A stretch of DNA of 64,000 nucleotides from Gordonia sp. SID5947 (GCF_009862785.1 NZ_WWHU01000001.1:744001-808000), one strand, 5' to 3'. Shown: positions 25,727-36,746, counted from the first letter of the stretch. The notes: generated from the letters alone by a model not told the origin. A program made the numbers and translations.

Positions 25727-26356
25727 TCAGGTCGTGCCGAATATCCGGTCGCCGGCGTCGCCGATCCCCGGGACGATATAGCCGTTCTCATCGAGTCCGC
25801 GGTCGACCGCGGCGGTGAAGATCGGGACGTCGGGGTGAGCGTCGTGCAGTGCTGCGATGCCTTCGGGACAGGTCAACAGACACACGAACTTGATCGACCG
25901 GGGCGAGTACTCCTTGATCCGGTCGACGGCCGCGACGGCCGAGTTCCCGGTGGCCAACATGGGATCTGCGACCACCACATCACGTTCGGACAGTTCGCCC
26001 GGCATCTTGAAGTAGTACTCGATGGCGACCCGCGTCTTCGGGTCCCGGTAGAGGCCGATGTGGCCCACGCGAGCGCCGGGGACCACGGTCAACATCCCGT
26101 CGACAATGCCGGTGCCGGCGCGCAGTAGCGAGGCGAACACCACCTTCTTGCCGTCGATGACGTTCGCCGTCATGGTTTCCAGTGGTGTCTCGATGGTGAT
26201 CGGCTGCATCGGCATGTCGTGCAGGACCTCATAGGCCATGAGTGTGGAGATCTCGTTCAGGAGTCGGCGGAAATCGTTGGTGGAGGTGTCCTTCCGGCGC
26301 ATAAGGGTGAGTTTGTGCTGCACCAATGGGTGTTCGATGAGAACGACGTCGTCCAT
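25727..26356 (-). CDS. upp: Uracil phosphoribosyltransferase (URC6-equivalent)
   Basis: A 209-residue type I phosphoribosyltransferase that makes UMP from uracil and PRPP. Visible motifs are [20 protein letters not shown], the flexible loop region [13 protein letters not shown], the PRPP loop [23 protein letters not shown] near residue 125 and the uracil-binding end [21 protein letters not shown]. Alone this would be a salvage gene. Here it sits 18 bp downstream of a DUF1688 gene and a URC1-like gene, and in yeast the uracil-specific phosphoribosyltransferase Urc6 works with exactly those two in uracil breakdown. A dual salvage and catabolic role is likely. Confidence 0.95.
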   Translation of the reverse strand: MDDVVLIEHPLVQHKLTLMRRKDTSTNDFRRLLNEISTLMAYEVLHDMPMQPITIETPLETMTANVIDGKKVVFASLLRAGTGIVDGMLTVVPGARVGHIGLYRDPKTRVAIEYYFKMPGELSERDVVVADPMLATGNSAVAAVDRIKEYSPRSIKFVCLLTCPEGIAALHDAHPDVPIFTAAVDRGLDENGYIVPGIGDAGDRIFGTT

Positions 26357-26374
26357 CTGTGGTGTTCCTTTGTG

Positions 26375-27634
26375 CTAGAAGACGGTGCCGTCACTGGCGA
26401 CGGTGAGGGGTGGCAAGCCATCGCGAAGGTCGGCGGCGAGTGTGCGTCCGGCTGCCCAGGTGCCACCCTCCAGGACACACGCCAGTGGCATACTCGCCTT
26501 CTCGACCCCCAGGGAGTCACGGACCAGGGGAGCGAGCTCGTCGATGAGACGTGTGGTGAGTGCTCGCCATTCGACCACGAGTTCATCACCGGGCGACCAC
26601 GTCCGGCTCGCGAGGGCCTTATCGCGGAGCCGGATGACGCCGGTGTCGAGGAGCAGCCCGCCGTTGCGGTACTCCGGTAGTGGCGTCAGTTTGTCGATAC
26701 TGGTGACCTCGATGCCGGTCCACATCAGCGGCTCGAGGAGCGAGTAGGTCAGCCACTGGGAGAGCTTGTGGAACGGCATCCATCCGGCGGTCACACCGGG
26801 GCCGCTCACCGAGTCGTGGCGCCAGCAATCACCGAGCGGCCGATCGTCGATCACGTTGTCGGAGGGCCAGATTCCCGACAACTCGCAGAGCAGTGCGCCC
26901 AGGATGTCGGTTGCGGATACCGTGGCTCCATCCGACGAGAAGGCAAAGTCGAGTAGGTGACCTGGTCTGCCGGACGGACCGAACGTATCCGGCCGGCAGG
27001 CCAGGGTGGCACCGAGGCGGCGGAGCAGCTCCACCCGCCCGTGCACGCCGACCAGCGGATTGGCCGGACCCACCTGCAAGGCGGCCCCGAGCGCCTCCGG
27101 CGTGAGGCGTTGCAGCGCTTGCGCGTCCACCTGCAACGGTCGTCCGGGGTCGCTGGAGAATTCGCCCGCCACGAATGCATGCCAACTCGCGACCGCCAGA
27201 CCCTCGGACCTGCCGATCCGGAGGCCGGTGGCAGCCTCGTGGAACTCCCAGCCGGGGCCTGCCCCGGCGTCGAGCAACACGCTGATCACGGCCAGGTCGA
27301 TCAGTGCGCGGGCGCGGTCGACCGGATCGGTGGGCAACCGATCGTCGATCGTCGCCAGGCGATCGACACCGCCGCTCTCGAAGTGTCGCCACCGACTGTG
27401 GAACGGGATGACAAGATCTGGGTATCGGCGCCTGGTCACCGCGGCGACCTCGTCTGCAGCGATCGCCATCGCGTCATCGTCGACGGTGAACCACCGCGAC
27501 TCCCCGCTGCGGGCCCGTGTCAGGAGCTCGGCTGCCCGATCCCGAATTGCGCTGGTGGTGCGGAGCAGTTCGATGCCCCGGTGGACGTCACTCGCGGGCT
27601 GCGCCGCGACGCGCTGGGCGGGATCGGCGATCAT
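26375..27634 (-). CDS. DUF1688 protein, URC4 homologue of the URC uracil catabolic pathway
   Basis: A 419-residue DUF1688 protein. I recognise it from the family's conserved segments: FTVDDDAMAIAADEVAAVTRRRYPDLVIPFHSRWRHFESGG near residue 45 in separate blocks, DLAVISVLLDAGAGPGWEF near 122, GLAVASWHAF, NVIDDRPLGDCWRHD near 275, FHKLSQWLTYSLLEP, and EYRNGGLLLDTGVI near 325. In the yeast Lachancea kluyveri the homologue Urc4 is essential for growth on uracil, but its reaction is not established. No membrane segments or known cofactor motif are seen. Its ATG overlaps the URC1-like stop as ATGA, so the two are translated together. Confidence 0.9.
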   Translation of the reverse strand: MIADPAQRVAAQPASDVHRGIELLRTTSAIRDRAAELLTRARSGESRWFTVDDDAMAIAADEVAAVTRRRYPDLVIPFHSRWRHFESGGVDRLATIDDRLPTDPVDRARALIDLAVISVLLDAGAGPGWEFHEAATGLRIGRSEGLAVASWHAFVAGEFSSDPGRPLQVDAQALQRLTPEALGAALQVGPANPLVGVHGRVELLRRLGATLACRPDTFGPSGRPGHLLDFAFSSDGATVSATDILGALLCELSGIWPSDNVIDDRPLGDCWRHDSVSGPGVTAGWMPFHKLSQWLTYSLLEPLMWTGIEVTSIDKLTPLPEYRNGGLLLDTGVIRLRDKALASRTWSPGDELVVEWRALTTRLIDELAPLVRDSLGVEKASMPLACVLEGGTWAAGRTLAADLRDGLPPLTVASDGTVF

Positions 27635-28914
27635 GCGTCCAGACCTCGGCCCTTGGCCTTGCCGAGTTCGACGGCGTCCGGCACGGGTCCTGGTGTGAAG
27701 TAGCCGGCGGCGGTCTTGGCGTCGATCTCCACCTGTGCGTCCTCGGGAATCAGATAGTCGGGGATGTTGACCCGCTCGCCGACCTCGATCCCGGATCCAG
27801 TGATGGCGTCGTACTTCATGTTGCTCATCGAGACGAGCCGGTGGATCTTGCGGACGCCGAGCCACTGCAACACGTCGGGCATCAGTTCCTGGAATCGCAT
27901 GTCCTGCACGCCCGCAACGCATTCGGTACGGGCGAAATACTTATCGGCGGTGTCGCCGCCCTTCTGACGTTTGCGCGCGTTGTACACGAGGAACTTGGTC
28001 ACCTCGCCGAGTGCGCGCCCTTCCTTGCGCGAATACGCGACGAGGCCGACGCCCCCGCGCTGTGCGCCTTGGATGCACTCCTCGATGGCGTGCGTCAGAT
28101 AGGGGCGGCAAGTGCAGATGTCGGACCCGAAGACGTCAGAGCCGTTGCACTCGTCGTGGACCCGGGCGGTGAGTTCGACGCCGGGGTCGGCGAGGTCGGC
28201 GGCGTTGCCGAAGATGTACACGGTCTGACCTCCGATGGGCGGCAGGAACACCTCCAGATCGGTGCGGGTGACCAGTTCGGGATACATGCCACCGGTCTCT
28301 TCGAACAGCACGCGGCGAAGTTCGGCCTCGGTACACCCGAAGCGCTCTGCGACGCTCGGCAGGTGCCACACCGGTTCGATCGCGGCCTTGGTGACCGCGG
28401 CGGCGCCCGAGGTGAGGAGATGACGTCCGTCGGGCTGTAACCGTCCCTTGGCGATGGCATCGGCGATCTCCGGGACCACCACGTGTGCCTTGGTGATCGC
28501 AATTGTGGGACGGATGTCGTGGCCCGCAGCCAGTTCGGCCCCGAAGGCCTCGGCCGTCATCGCGCCCCACGGATCGAGGCTGACGATCGCACCGGGCTCC
28601 GACCACTGCGGGTACGGACCGATCACGTCGGTGGGCGCGGTGTCGGTGAGGTCGGCGCGATGCTCGCGGGACAGGGCCCCGGCGGCCACGGCGAGTGCAC
28701 GGTAGACGCTGTACGAACCGCTGTGGGTGCCGATGACATTTCGATGCGCACGACTCGTCGTGGTCCCGACGACAGGCCCCCGCTCGTCGGCGGTCGGCGC
28801 TGCCCACCGAATGGGCAGAGCGCCGGATCCGGCGCTGTGCGATGTCAGTCGGATATGGCCGCCGCCACCGGGTGTGGGCGGTGGAACGGGCTTCGCATTC
28901 AGCTCTGCGGTCAT
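27631..28914 (-). CDS. GTP cyclohydrolase II homologue, URC1-like
   Basis: A 427-residue protein with a GTP-cyclohydrolase-II domain in its C-terminal half. The zinc site is complete as C-x10-C-x-C (C256, C267, C269), matching C54, C65 and C67 of E. coli RibA. Two other conserved parts differ. The substrate loop EGRGIGL is EGRALGE, and the TNNPxK region reads MSNMKYD. The N-terminal 220 residues are unlike the RibB domain of riboflavin enzymes. This combination, and its pairing with DUF1688 and upp, fits the Urc1 branch used in uracil catabolism rather than riboflavin synthesis. It heads the operon; the first ATG at 28914 is used. Its exact chemistry is unresolved. Confidence 0.88.
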   Translation of the reverse strand: MTAELNAKPVPPPTPGGGGHIRLTSHSAGSGALPIRWAAPTADERGPVVGTTTSRAHRNVIGTHSGSYSVYRALAVAAGALSREHRADLTDTAPTDVIGPYPQWSEPGAIVSLDPWGAMTAEAFGAELAAGHDIRPTIAITKAHVVVPEIADAIAKGRLQPDGRHLLTSGAAAVTKAAIEPVWHLPSVAERFGCTEAELRRVLFEETGGMYPELVTRTDLEVFLPPIGGQTVYIFGNAADLADPGVELTARVHDECNGSDVFGSDICTCRPYLTHAIEECIQGAQRGGVGLVAYSRKEGRALGEVTKFLVYNARKRQKGGDTADKYFARTECVAGVQDMRFQELMPDVLQWLGVRKIHRLVSMSNMKYDAITGSGIEVGERVNIPDYLIPEDAQVEIDAKTAAGYFTPGPVPDAVELGKAKGRGLDA

Positions 28915-29042
28915 CGTCGCTCCTGTCCATCCTCGGCAACCGGGTGGCGCCCTGGCCGTCCGAGGAAACCGCCAGCATAACGATTACCTCCAGCGTATGC
29001 CGGGTGACCGGATCCGGCGAGGAGCCCGACCGCGTCCCGATG

Positions 29043-29636
29043 TCACCGCACGCGCTGGTGCGCCGTCACCGCGTAGCCGTCGTCGCCGAACGGTTGCCGG
29101 TCCCAGGTGGCCCACCGGCCCGCCGGCGTCAGGCCGGCCGCCGCCGCATATCGGTCATAGTCGTCGAGCGAGATCCGATCCGGTCGGAGCGCGAAGCCCG
29201 CGACGAGTCGCCCGCCGGGCCGTAGATGTCGCGAGAGCTGAGCGATCACCGTCTCCTCGGTGCCCGGATGCAGGAAGATCATGACATTGCCGGCCAGTAC
29301 GACGACATCGAAGAGTTCGTCGGCGAGGTGCGTGTCGAGGTCGGCGAGATCAGCGTGTATCCACTCGATCTCAGGGTCGTTGCGGCGCGCCGTGGCCAGC
29401 ATCGTGGTGTCGGCGTCCACGCCCACCACCTCGACGCCTCGGCGACGGAGTTCGATGGCGACACGGCCGGTGCCGCAGCCGGCATCGAGGACGCGTGTGC
29501 CGCCGACCTCCTCGAGTACCGATGCCACGAGGTCGGCTTCGCCGTGGATGTCCTGCCCGGCTGCCGCCATCTGTGACCACCTGGCATCGTAGGCGTCGCC
29601 CTTCGGTGCGTCGGTCTCGTCCCATCGAGTGCCCAT
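29043..29636 (-). CDS. Class I SAM-dependent methyltransferase
   Basis: A 197-residue methyltransferase: motif I TRVLDAGCGTGRVAIELRRRG near residue 47, post-I acid VVGVDADTTMLATAR near 69, motif IV DELFDVVVLAGNVMIFLHPG near 104, then LSRHLRPGGRLVAGFAL near 135. No neighbour identifies the substrate. ATG 29636 is chosen because the family-like N-terminus (WDETDAPKGDAYDARW) begins directly after it. It is divergent from bluB with about 87 bp between. Confidence 0.85.
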   Translation of the reverse strand: MGTRWDETDAPKGDAYDARWSQMAAAGQDIHGEADLVASVLEEVGGTRVLDAGCGTGRVAIELRRRGVEVVGVDADTTMLATARRNDPEIEWIHADLADLDTHLADELFDVVVLAGNVMIFLHPGTEETVIAQLSRHLRPGGRLVAGFALRPDRISLDDYDRYAAAAGLTPAGRWATWDRQPFGDDGYAVTAHQRVR

Positions 29637-29723
29637 GTGTTCATCCTGGCACGCGGTGGGTCGCTTGCGGCCGTCCGGAGGTGAGGATCGGTTGGACAAG
29701 AGCGGCATGATGGGGGATCGGTG

Positions 29724-30374
29724 ATGGATGTCTACGAGGCGATCGGCGCACGACGGGACGTGCGGAACGAGTTCAGCGGCGACGTTGTCGACGACAACCG
29801 GTTGTCGCGGGTTCTCGAGGCGGCACACGCCGCTCCGAGCGTCGGCAACACCCAGCCGTGGGACTTCGTCGTGGTCCAGGATGGCGCGACCCTGCGCCGG
29901 TTCGCCGAGCACGTGGCAGGCTGCCGCGCCGATTTCGCGCGATCCCTGCCTGCGGATCGGGCAGCGACCTTTGGCCCGATAGTCGTCGAGGGCATCGAAC
30001 AATCGGGCACCGGCATCGTGGTCACCTACGACGCCGATCGGGGCGGACGGCACATCCTCGGCAGGCACACGATCGATTCGACCGGCCGGCTCTCGGTCGG
30101 GTTGGCGATCCAGAACCTCTGGCTCGCAGCGACTGCCGAGGGGCTTGGCGTCGGCTGGGTTTCGTTCTATCAGGAACCATTCCTGCGAGAGCTCGTCGAC
30201 GTACCGGGATCTGTGGAGGTGATCGCCTGGTTGTGCGTGGGGCCCGTGACACAACTCCAGAGCGTGCCCGATCTCGAGCGATTCGGCTGGCGTACTCGAC
30301 GATCATTGTCGGAGGCGGTGCATCGGGAGAGCTTCGGCTCCCCGGTTGCCTTCGACGGCTCGGGTGCCCCGTGA
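29724..30374 (+). CDS. bluB: 5,6-dimethylbenzimidazole synthase BluB
   Basis: A 216-residue nitroreductase-fold flavoenzyme that breaks up FMNH2 with oxygen to make the lower ligand of vitamin B12. BluB-type motifs are AIGARRDVRNEF near residue 6, AAHAAPSVGNTQPWDFVVV near 35 and the hallmark GVGWVSFYQEPFLREL with IAWLCVGPV near 145-175. Other cobalamin genes are not adjacent, and I see no B12-riboswitch-like element upstream. The start is ATG 29724; a GTG directly before it (29721) is equivalent. The gene ends in a strong hairpin facing katG. Confidence 0.92.
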   Translation: MDVYEAIGARRDVRNEFSGDVVDDNRLSRVLEAAHAAPSVGNTQPWDFVVVQDGATLRRFAEHVAGCRADFARSLPADRAATFGPIVVEGIEQSGTGIVVTYDADRGGRHILGRHTIDSTGRLSVGLAIQNLWLAATAEGLGVGWVSFYQEPFLRELVDVPGSVEVIAWLCVGPVTQLQSVPDLERFGWRTRRSLSEAVHRESFGSPVAFDGSGAP

Positions 30375-30383
30375 GCAAACAGA

Positions 30384-30420
30384 ACGGCGCCCCTCCCGCC
30401 CTGAGCGGAAGGGGCGCCGT
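30384..30420. terminator. Bidirectional terminator hairpin between bluB and katG
   Basis: An 11-bp perfect stem, ACGGCGCCCCT (30384-30394) with AGGGGCGCCGT (30410-30420), carries an inner CCGC/GCGG helix in its loop. It lies between two convergent genes. There is no T tract, usual for GC-rich actinobacterial terminators. Confidence 0.8.
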
Positions 30421-30452
30421 CGCCTCCGGGCCCGGACGGGCCGGCGGCTATC

Positions 30453-32720
<2,268 letters not shown>

Positions 32721-33164
32721 TCACGGGCGTGATCCCGAAGTGGGAGAGGCTGCGCACTCTGCGCACAGGCCCCAATAGATGACCTCGGCCTCGTCGAGGA
32801 CGAAACCTTGGTGGTCGGACGGTGTGAGGCATGGCGCCTCCCCGACAGCGCAGTCGACATCGGCGATGATCCCGCACGAGCGGCACACGACGTGATGGTG
32901 ATTGTCGCCGACCCTCGACTCATACCGAGCGACGTGTCCGGACGGCTGAATGCGACGCACCAGGCCGGCTGTGGTCAGGGCTCGAAGGATGTCGTAGACC
33001 GCCTGGCGTGACACATCGGGCAGTCCGGCACGGACCGCACCGACGATGGTCTCGGTATCGGCATGGGGGCTCGCGCATACTGCTTCGAGCACCGCCACCC
33101 GCGGGCGGGTGACTCGCAGATCGGCGTCACGCAGCTGGCTCGCGTACTCCGTGTGTGACTGCAC
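32721..33164 (-). CDS. furA: Fur-family peroxide-responsive repressor FurA
   Basis: A 147-residue Fur-family repressor. The winged helix is RLRVTRPRVAVLEAVC (here DLRVTRPRV) to SRQAVYDILRALTTAGLVRRI; the metal site is HHHVVCRSCG near residue 90, and a second CxxC, CAEC, is near the C-terminus. It binds an AT-rich site at its own promoter and switches off furA-katG until peroxide oxidises it. The start is GTG 33164, placed six bases after the -10 element, so the message is leaderless, as known for mycobacterial furA. Confidence 0.95.
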   Translation of the reverse strand: MQSHTEYASQLRDADLRVTRPRVAVLEAVCASPHADTETIVGAVRAGLPDVSRQAVYDILRALTTAGLVRRIQPSGHVARYESRVGDNHHHVVCRSCGIIADVDCAVGEAPCLTPSDHQGFVLDEAEVIYWGLCAECAASPTSGSRP

Positions 33165-33170
33165 GCACCA

Positions 33171-33199
33171 AATATGGCCGCTTTTCTGGACTGAGTCAA
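33171..33199 (-). promoter_or_regulatory. furA promoter
   Basis: On the minus strand, TTGACT (33199-33194), a 17-bp spacer and CATATT (33176-33171) precede the GTG start at 33164 by six bases. This TTGACT/CATATT pair is like the described mycobacterial furA promoter. The AT-rich patch around it is the expected FurA operator. Confidence 0.78.
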
Positions 33200-33244
33200 G
33201 TCTTGAGCGAAACTGCCCGGTCGATCAATGTCAACCAAGCGGTG

Positions 33245-33469
33245 TCAGTCGTGCGAGTCGCCGGCCTCGATGCGAAACCCGACCTTGAGCGTCACCTGTG
33301 TGTGGGCGATCGCGCCGTCCACGATATGGCCGCGCGTCCCGACGACCTCGAACCACTCGAGGTTGCGCGTGGTCTGCGCAACGCGTGAGATCGCATTCGC
33401 GATCGCCGCGTCGGTACCGTTCGGCGAGGAGCCGACGACCTCGATGACTCGATATGTGTGCTCGCTCAT
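33245..33469 (-). CDS. Dodecin (flavin-storage protein)
   Basis: A 74-residue dodecin, a small dodecameric protein that stores FMN/riboflavin or CoA. The full family pattern is present: HTYRVIEVVGSSPNG, DAAIANAISRVAQTTRNLEWFEV with the flavin-stacking tryptophan at about residue 40, RGHIVDGAIAHTQVTLKVGFRIE. The start is ATG 33469; ATG 33475 is two codons upstream. It is a single gene behind furA and probably part of oxidative or flavin homeostasis. Confidence 0.93.
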   Translation of the reverse strand: MSEHTYRVIEVVGSSPNGTDAAIANAISRVAQTTRNLEWFEVVGTRGHIVDGAIAHTQVTLKVGFRIEAGDSHD

Positions 33470-33569
33470 GATCACGATCCTTCCACGGGATGTGCGTGAC
33501 CCGGGCGGCTTTTCGCAGAACGATCTCGTTCACGCGCGACATCCCCCGGGGGGGGTCTGCGATGTACGT

Positions 33570-34466
33570 TCAGGTCAGGACGAACACGCCGTCATCGGTT
33601 TCGATGACCTGCTCGTGGGCGACGAGTCTCTCCAAATGGAGTTGAGCGGTGCGGCGTTCGACCGCGTCCACGAACGGTAGGTCGACATGTGGTCGATAGA
33701 CGAGGCGGTGAGCGACGATGTCGGGCACAGTCCGTGGCCGATCGAGAAATTCGAGGAGTCGTTGTTCTCGACGAAGGATCACCTCGGCGTAGTCGTCGAG
33801 CCGACGGCGGAACTCTGCGGACCCCTCGATGACTCCCTTCTGATGGAAGGTTCCGTACCAGCGGGCGTCGATGGCGCGAACGGTCTCGATCGAGGTCAGG
33901 TATTCGTCGACACTGCTGCCGACGTCTCCGTACATCGGTCCGAACGAGGAGAGATCGATGTCGGCGACGTACAGGAAACCCGCGGGTTCGATGAGGACGC
34001 CGCAGTGTCCGGCGGTGTGGCCCGGCAGGTGGATGACGGTCGCGCGCACGTCGCCGAGATCGAACGTGTGGCCATCGCCGACCCCGATGGCTTCCGGAAA
34101 GCCGTCGGGGAGGGCGAACTGATCGCCGATCTGCTCGTCGACGGCGAGACGTTCCGCTGGTGTCAGCCCGTACCCGTCGAGGAGGACCTGGAGCGATCGA
34201 ACACCCGCGACATCGGCATGGTGGGCGTACTTTTCGCAGGTGAAGTGCCTCAGCCCGGCGATATGGTCCTCGTGTGCGTGGCTGATCATCACCGCGTCCG
34301 CGCCGACCGGATCGTGGTCGACGTCGAGCGACGGATCGATCACCAGCCGGGCCTGCGAACCGGTCACCATCACGGTGTTGCCGTGAGGAAATGCGCCGCC
34401 ATGACTCGACGCCAACACGGTCACATCGTCGAAGCGGGTCTCGCGGAAATTCGGCGACGCGTCCAT
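33570..34466 (-). CDS. MBL-fold metallo-hydrolase
   Basis: A 298-residue metallo-beta-lactamase-fold protein. The metal site SHAHEDHIAG (HxHxDH) is near residue 71, with further ligands in HLPGHTAGHCGV near 145 and the aspartate in LYVADIDL near 162. The last ~90 residues form a helical extension with a winged-helix look (RRTAQLHLERLVAHEQVIETDDG), as in lactamase-like hydrolases such as human LACTB2 relatives. Substrate unknown. I chose ATG 34466 (MDASPNFRETRF). Confidence 0.85.
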   Translation of the reverse strand: MDASPNFRETRFDDVTVLASSHGGAFPHGNTVMVTGSQARLVIDPSLDVDHDPVGADAVMISHAHEDHIAGLRHFTCEKYAHHADVAGVRSLQVLLDGYGLTPAERLAVDEQIGDQFALPDGFPEAIGVGDGHTFDLGDVRATVIHLPGHTAGHCGVLIEPAGFLYVADIDLSSFGPMYGDVGSSVDEYLTSIETVRAIDARWYGTFHQKGVIEGSAEFRRRLDDYAEVILRREQRLLEFLDRPRTVPDIVAHRLVYRPHVDLPFVDAVERRTAQLHLERLVAHEQVIETDDGVFVLT

Positions 34467-34526
34467 CCCGTCTGAGTACCCGGCGGTCCGCACGGTGTCA
34501 ATCTGGCCGGCCAGGAGGAGGGGCGA

Positions 34527-35146
34527 TCAGAGCAGCGCGAGCATCACGCCGACCCCCACGAACAGCAGACCGAACGTGCGGTTCAGGTTTCGCTGTCCGC
34601 GGTCGCTGGTGGTCACCCGTCGGAAGCCGCGGGCGATCACGGCGAAGAACAGCCACATCACCACGAGGTCGACGGCCACGAGCGTGATCGCGATGACGGC
34701 ATACTGCCGGGCCGGCGACTCATCGGTGTGGACGAACCCCGGTATGAACGCGAGCAGGAAGACGATTGCCTTGGGGTTGAGCAGGTTGACCCACAGGCCG
34801 CGCCGGAACATCGACCACCCGGATTCGGCCGTGGATATCCCGGTGTCTTCGGTCGTCGGTTCGGGGCGCCGGAGAACTGGCGAACGCCGAGGTAGACGAG
34901 ATAGGCGGCTCCCGCATAGCGGATCACCGCGAAGGTTGCCGGCGAGCGAGAGATGACCACACCGAGGCCGCCAGCCACCACGATCAGTTGGACGACGAGT
35001 GCGGCCTGCTGGCCGAGCACGCCCCAGATGGCCCGGCGGAACCCGACGTTGAGAGCGTTCGTCATCGTGTTGATCGCACCGGCGCCCGGTGTGAAGCTGA
35101 TGAGCAGGCACGCCGTCAGGAGCGCGAGCCAGGTCGAGATCTGCAC
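34527..35146 (-). pseudogene. LysE/RhtB-family amino acid exporter, one-base frameshift
   Basis: Two frames together make a normal 206-residue LysE-type exporter. The first part from GTG 35146 contains LISFTPGAGAINTMTNALNVGF and runs to VYLGVRQFSGAP. The rest (PTTEDTG, WVNLLNPKAIVFLLAFIPGF, the final FGLLFVGVGVMLAL) is in another frame. The family core (SFTPG and NPKA motifs) is intact across the joint. The break is at a plus-strand GGGG run (34863-34866), where one more base restores the frame; length is 3n+2. Either a fresh loss of function or a base miscall. It would export amino acids or homoserine-like compounds. Confidence 0.85.
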
Positions 35147-35236
35147 CGCATGAGGGTAGTGGCGCGCCCGCGGGCATCCGGCGTGGGGCGTGGGCAGCGG
35201 CGACGATGGGAAGATGACTGCGACCGAGAGGCGCTG

Positions 35237-36127
35237 ATGGACCTCGACGAGATCATCGACGAGCTCTACGGGCTTGCGCCCGGCGAGTTCGTGGCACGCC
35301 GCAACGAGCTGGCGAAGGAGGCACGGGCCGCGGGGCACAAGGCCCTCGCGGCCGAGGTCTCCGCGTTGCGCCGTCCCACTCAGGTCGCGTGGGCGGTGAA
35401 TCAGTGGGCGCGACACGATCCTGACGGAGTCGGTGCCCTCGCAGACCTCGCCGCCGAACTCGTGGCTGCCCAACGACGGGCGGCCGCGGATCGGTTGCGA
35501 GATCTCGCGGTCCGGCGGCAGCAACTGGTCGCCGAATCGGTTGCCGCGATCACCGAGCGAGCACGCGAACTCGACGTGACACTCTCCGAGAACGCACTTC
35601 GGGAGGTCGGACAGTCGCTGCGGGCGGCGCTCGCCGATCCCGACGTCGGGGAGACGGTGAGACGCGGTCGGATGGTTGCCGCGGTCGAGTACAGCGGTTT
35701 CGGCCCGGCCGGGGTGTTCGCCGTGCCAGAGCGCGTGGGCGACGAGGCCGCAGGGGAGGGCGACGGTGAGGTCGACGATCACCCCGATGTGGGGACGGCG
35801 ATCGATTCCGAGGGCGACCTCGACGCTCGGATCGATGAGGCCCGGGAAGCGCTGGCCGCGGCGCAAGACGAGGAACGTCGCGCGCGCGAAATCGCGGCGG
35901 AGCGTGCAGACCAGCATGCGACGGCGGCGCGGCGCGCGGACGAGCTCGCCGAGCAGGCGGACCGGTTACGTGCCGAACTGGCCAACTGCGACGCCGAGCT
36001 ACGATTCGCGCAACGGCAGCTCGAGGTCTCCGACGGCGAGAGTCAGAGTGCCGCACAGACTTTGACGGACCGACAGGATCAGGTGGCGCAGGCTCGCCGG
36101 ATCCTGGCCGGGCTCGAGGGCCGCTGA
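35237..36127 (+). CDS. Hypothetical coiled-coil protein
   Basis: A 296-residue, highly charged, alanine/arginine/glutamate-rich protein. The N-terminal third is conserved-looking (DEIIDELYGLAPGEFVARRNELAKEAR, then RRPTQVAWAVNQWAR), which I recognise from actinobacterial hypothetical proteins without a defined role. The middle carries an acidic linker (VGDEAAGEGDGEVDDHPDVG). The last ~100 residues are a long coiled coil (EAREALAAAQDEERRAREIA onward). No membrane segment or signal peptide. Function unknown; a scaffold or DNA/nucleoid-associated role is only a guess. Confidence 0.75.
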   Translation: MDLDEIIDELYGLAPGEFVARRNELAKEARAAGHKALAAEVSALRRPTQVAWAVNQWARHDPDGVGALADLAAELVAAQRRAAADRLRDLAVRRQQLVAESVAAITERARELDVTLSENALREVGQSLRAALADPDVGETVRRGRMVAAVEYSGFGPAGVFAVPERVGDEAAGEGDGEVDDHPDVGTAIDSEGDLDARIDEAREALAAAQDEERRAREIAAERADQHATAARRADELAEQADRLRAELANCDAELRFAQRQLEVSDGESQSAAQTLTDRQDQVAQARRILAGLEGR

Positions 36128-36158
36128 GCGTGGCGCTTCGGAGCCGGTTCGCTCGACG

Positions 36159-36746
36159 TCATCCCTCGACAGACAAGATCTTGATCGCGAACACCAGTGT
36201 GTCGCCCTTCTGTATTCCGGCATCGGGCATACCGTCGGGATACCCGTCGGCGGGCGCCATGGCCACCGCGACCGTCGACCCGACCTTCTGTCCGGCGATC
36301 GCCTTCTTGAACCCGGGTACGACGCCGTCGAGCGGGAAATCGGCGGGGGTGCCGCGTTCGTAGCTGCTGTCGAAGACCTGGCCGTCTCGACCGTCCACGC
36401 CCATGTAGCAGACCGACACCGACGCGGCGTCGGGCACAATCGGGCCATCACCGGCGGTGAGCGTATGGACCTGGGTCTCGGCGACGGCGAAGGGCTTCTG
36501 GACGTCGATCCGCGGGGCGGCGGTGTCCGTCGAGCCGACAACCTCGACGCTGCCGGTGGTCCCTCGGAGTGTCCATTCGGGATCGACCGAGCCCTGTGGC
36601 GCGTCGGTGGGGCAGGTTGCGGCGGCCGCGGCACTCGCCGGCGCGCTGCCGGTCGTGTCGGTGGTGGGCTCGGTACCCGAGTCGCAGGCGGTCAACGTCA
36701 ACGCGAGGGCTGCGATCGAGAAGAAGGCGCCGCGACGGAGGTTCAT
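36159..36746 (-). CDS. FKBP-type peptidyl-prolyl isomerase lipoprotein
   Basis: A 195-residue secreted lipoprotein. The signal peptide is LRRGAFFSIAALALTLTAC with the lipidated cysteine at residue 21, followed by a threonine/serine/alanine-rich tether. The C-terminal FKBP domain starts around residue 95: VCYMGVDGRDGQVFDSSYERG, FPLDGVVPGFKKAIAGQKVG and GDTLVFAIKILSV, matching the FKBP strand order. It probably assists folding at the outer face of the membrane. It is divergent from the VOC gene at 36855. Confidence 0.88.
   Translation of the reverse strand: MNLRRGAFFSIAALALTLTACDSGTEPTTDTTGSAPASAAAAATCPTDAPQGSVDPEWTLRGTTGSVEVVGSTDTAAPRIDVQKPFAVAETQVHTLTAGDGPIVPDAASVSVCYMGVDGRDGQVFDSSYERGTPADFPLDGVVPGFKKAIAGQKVGSTVAVAMAPADGYPDGMPDAGIQKGDTLVFAIKILSVEG

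Noticed and set aside
29637..29723. A cobalamin riboswitch before bluB
   Set aside because: The gap is under 90 bp and lacks a B12-box-like sequence.
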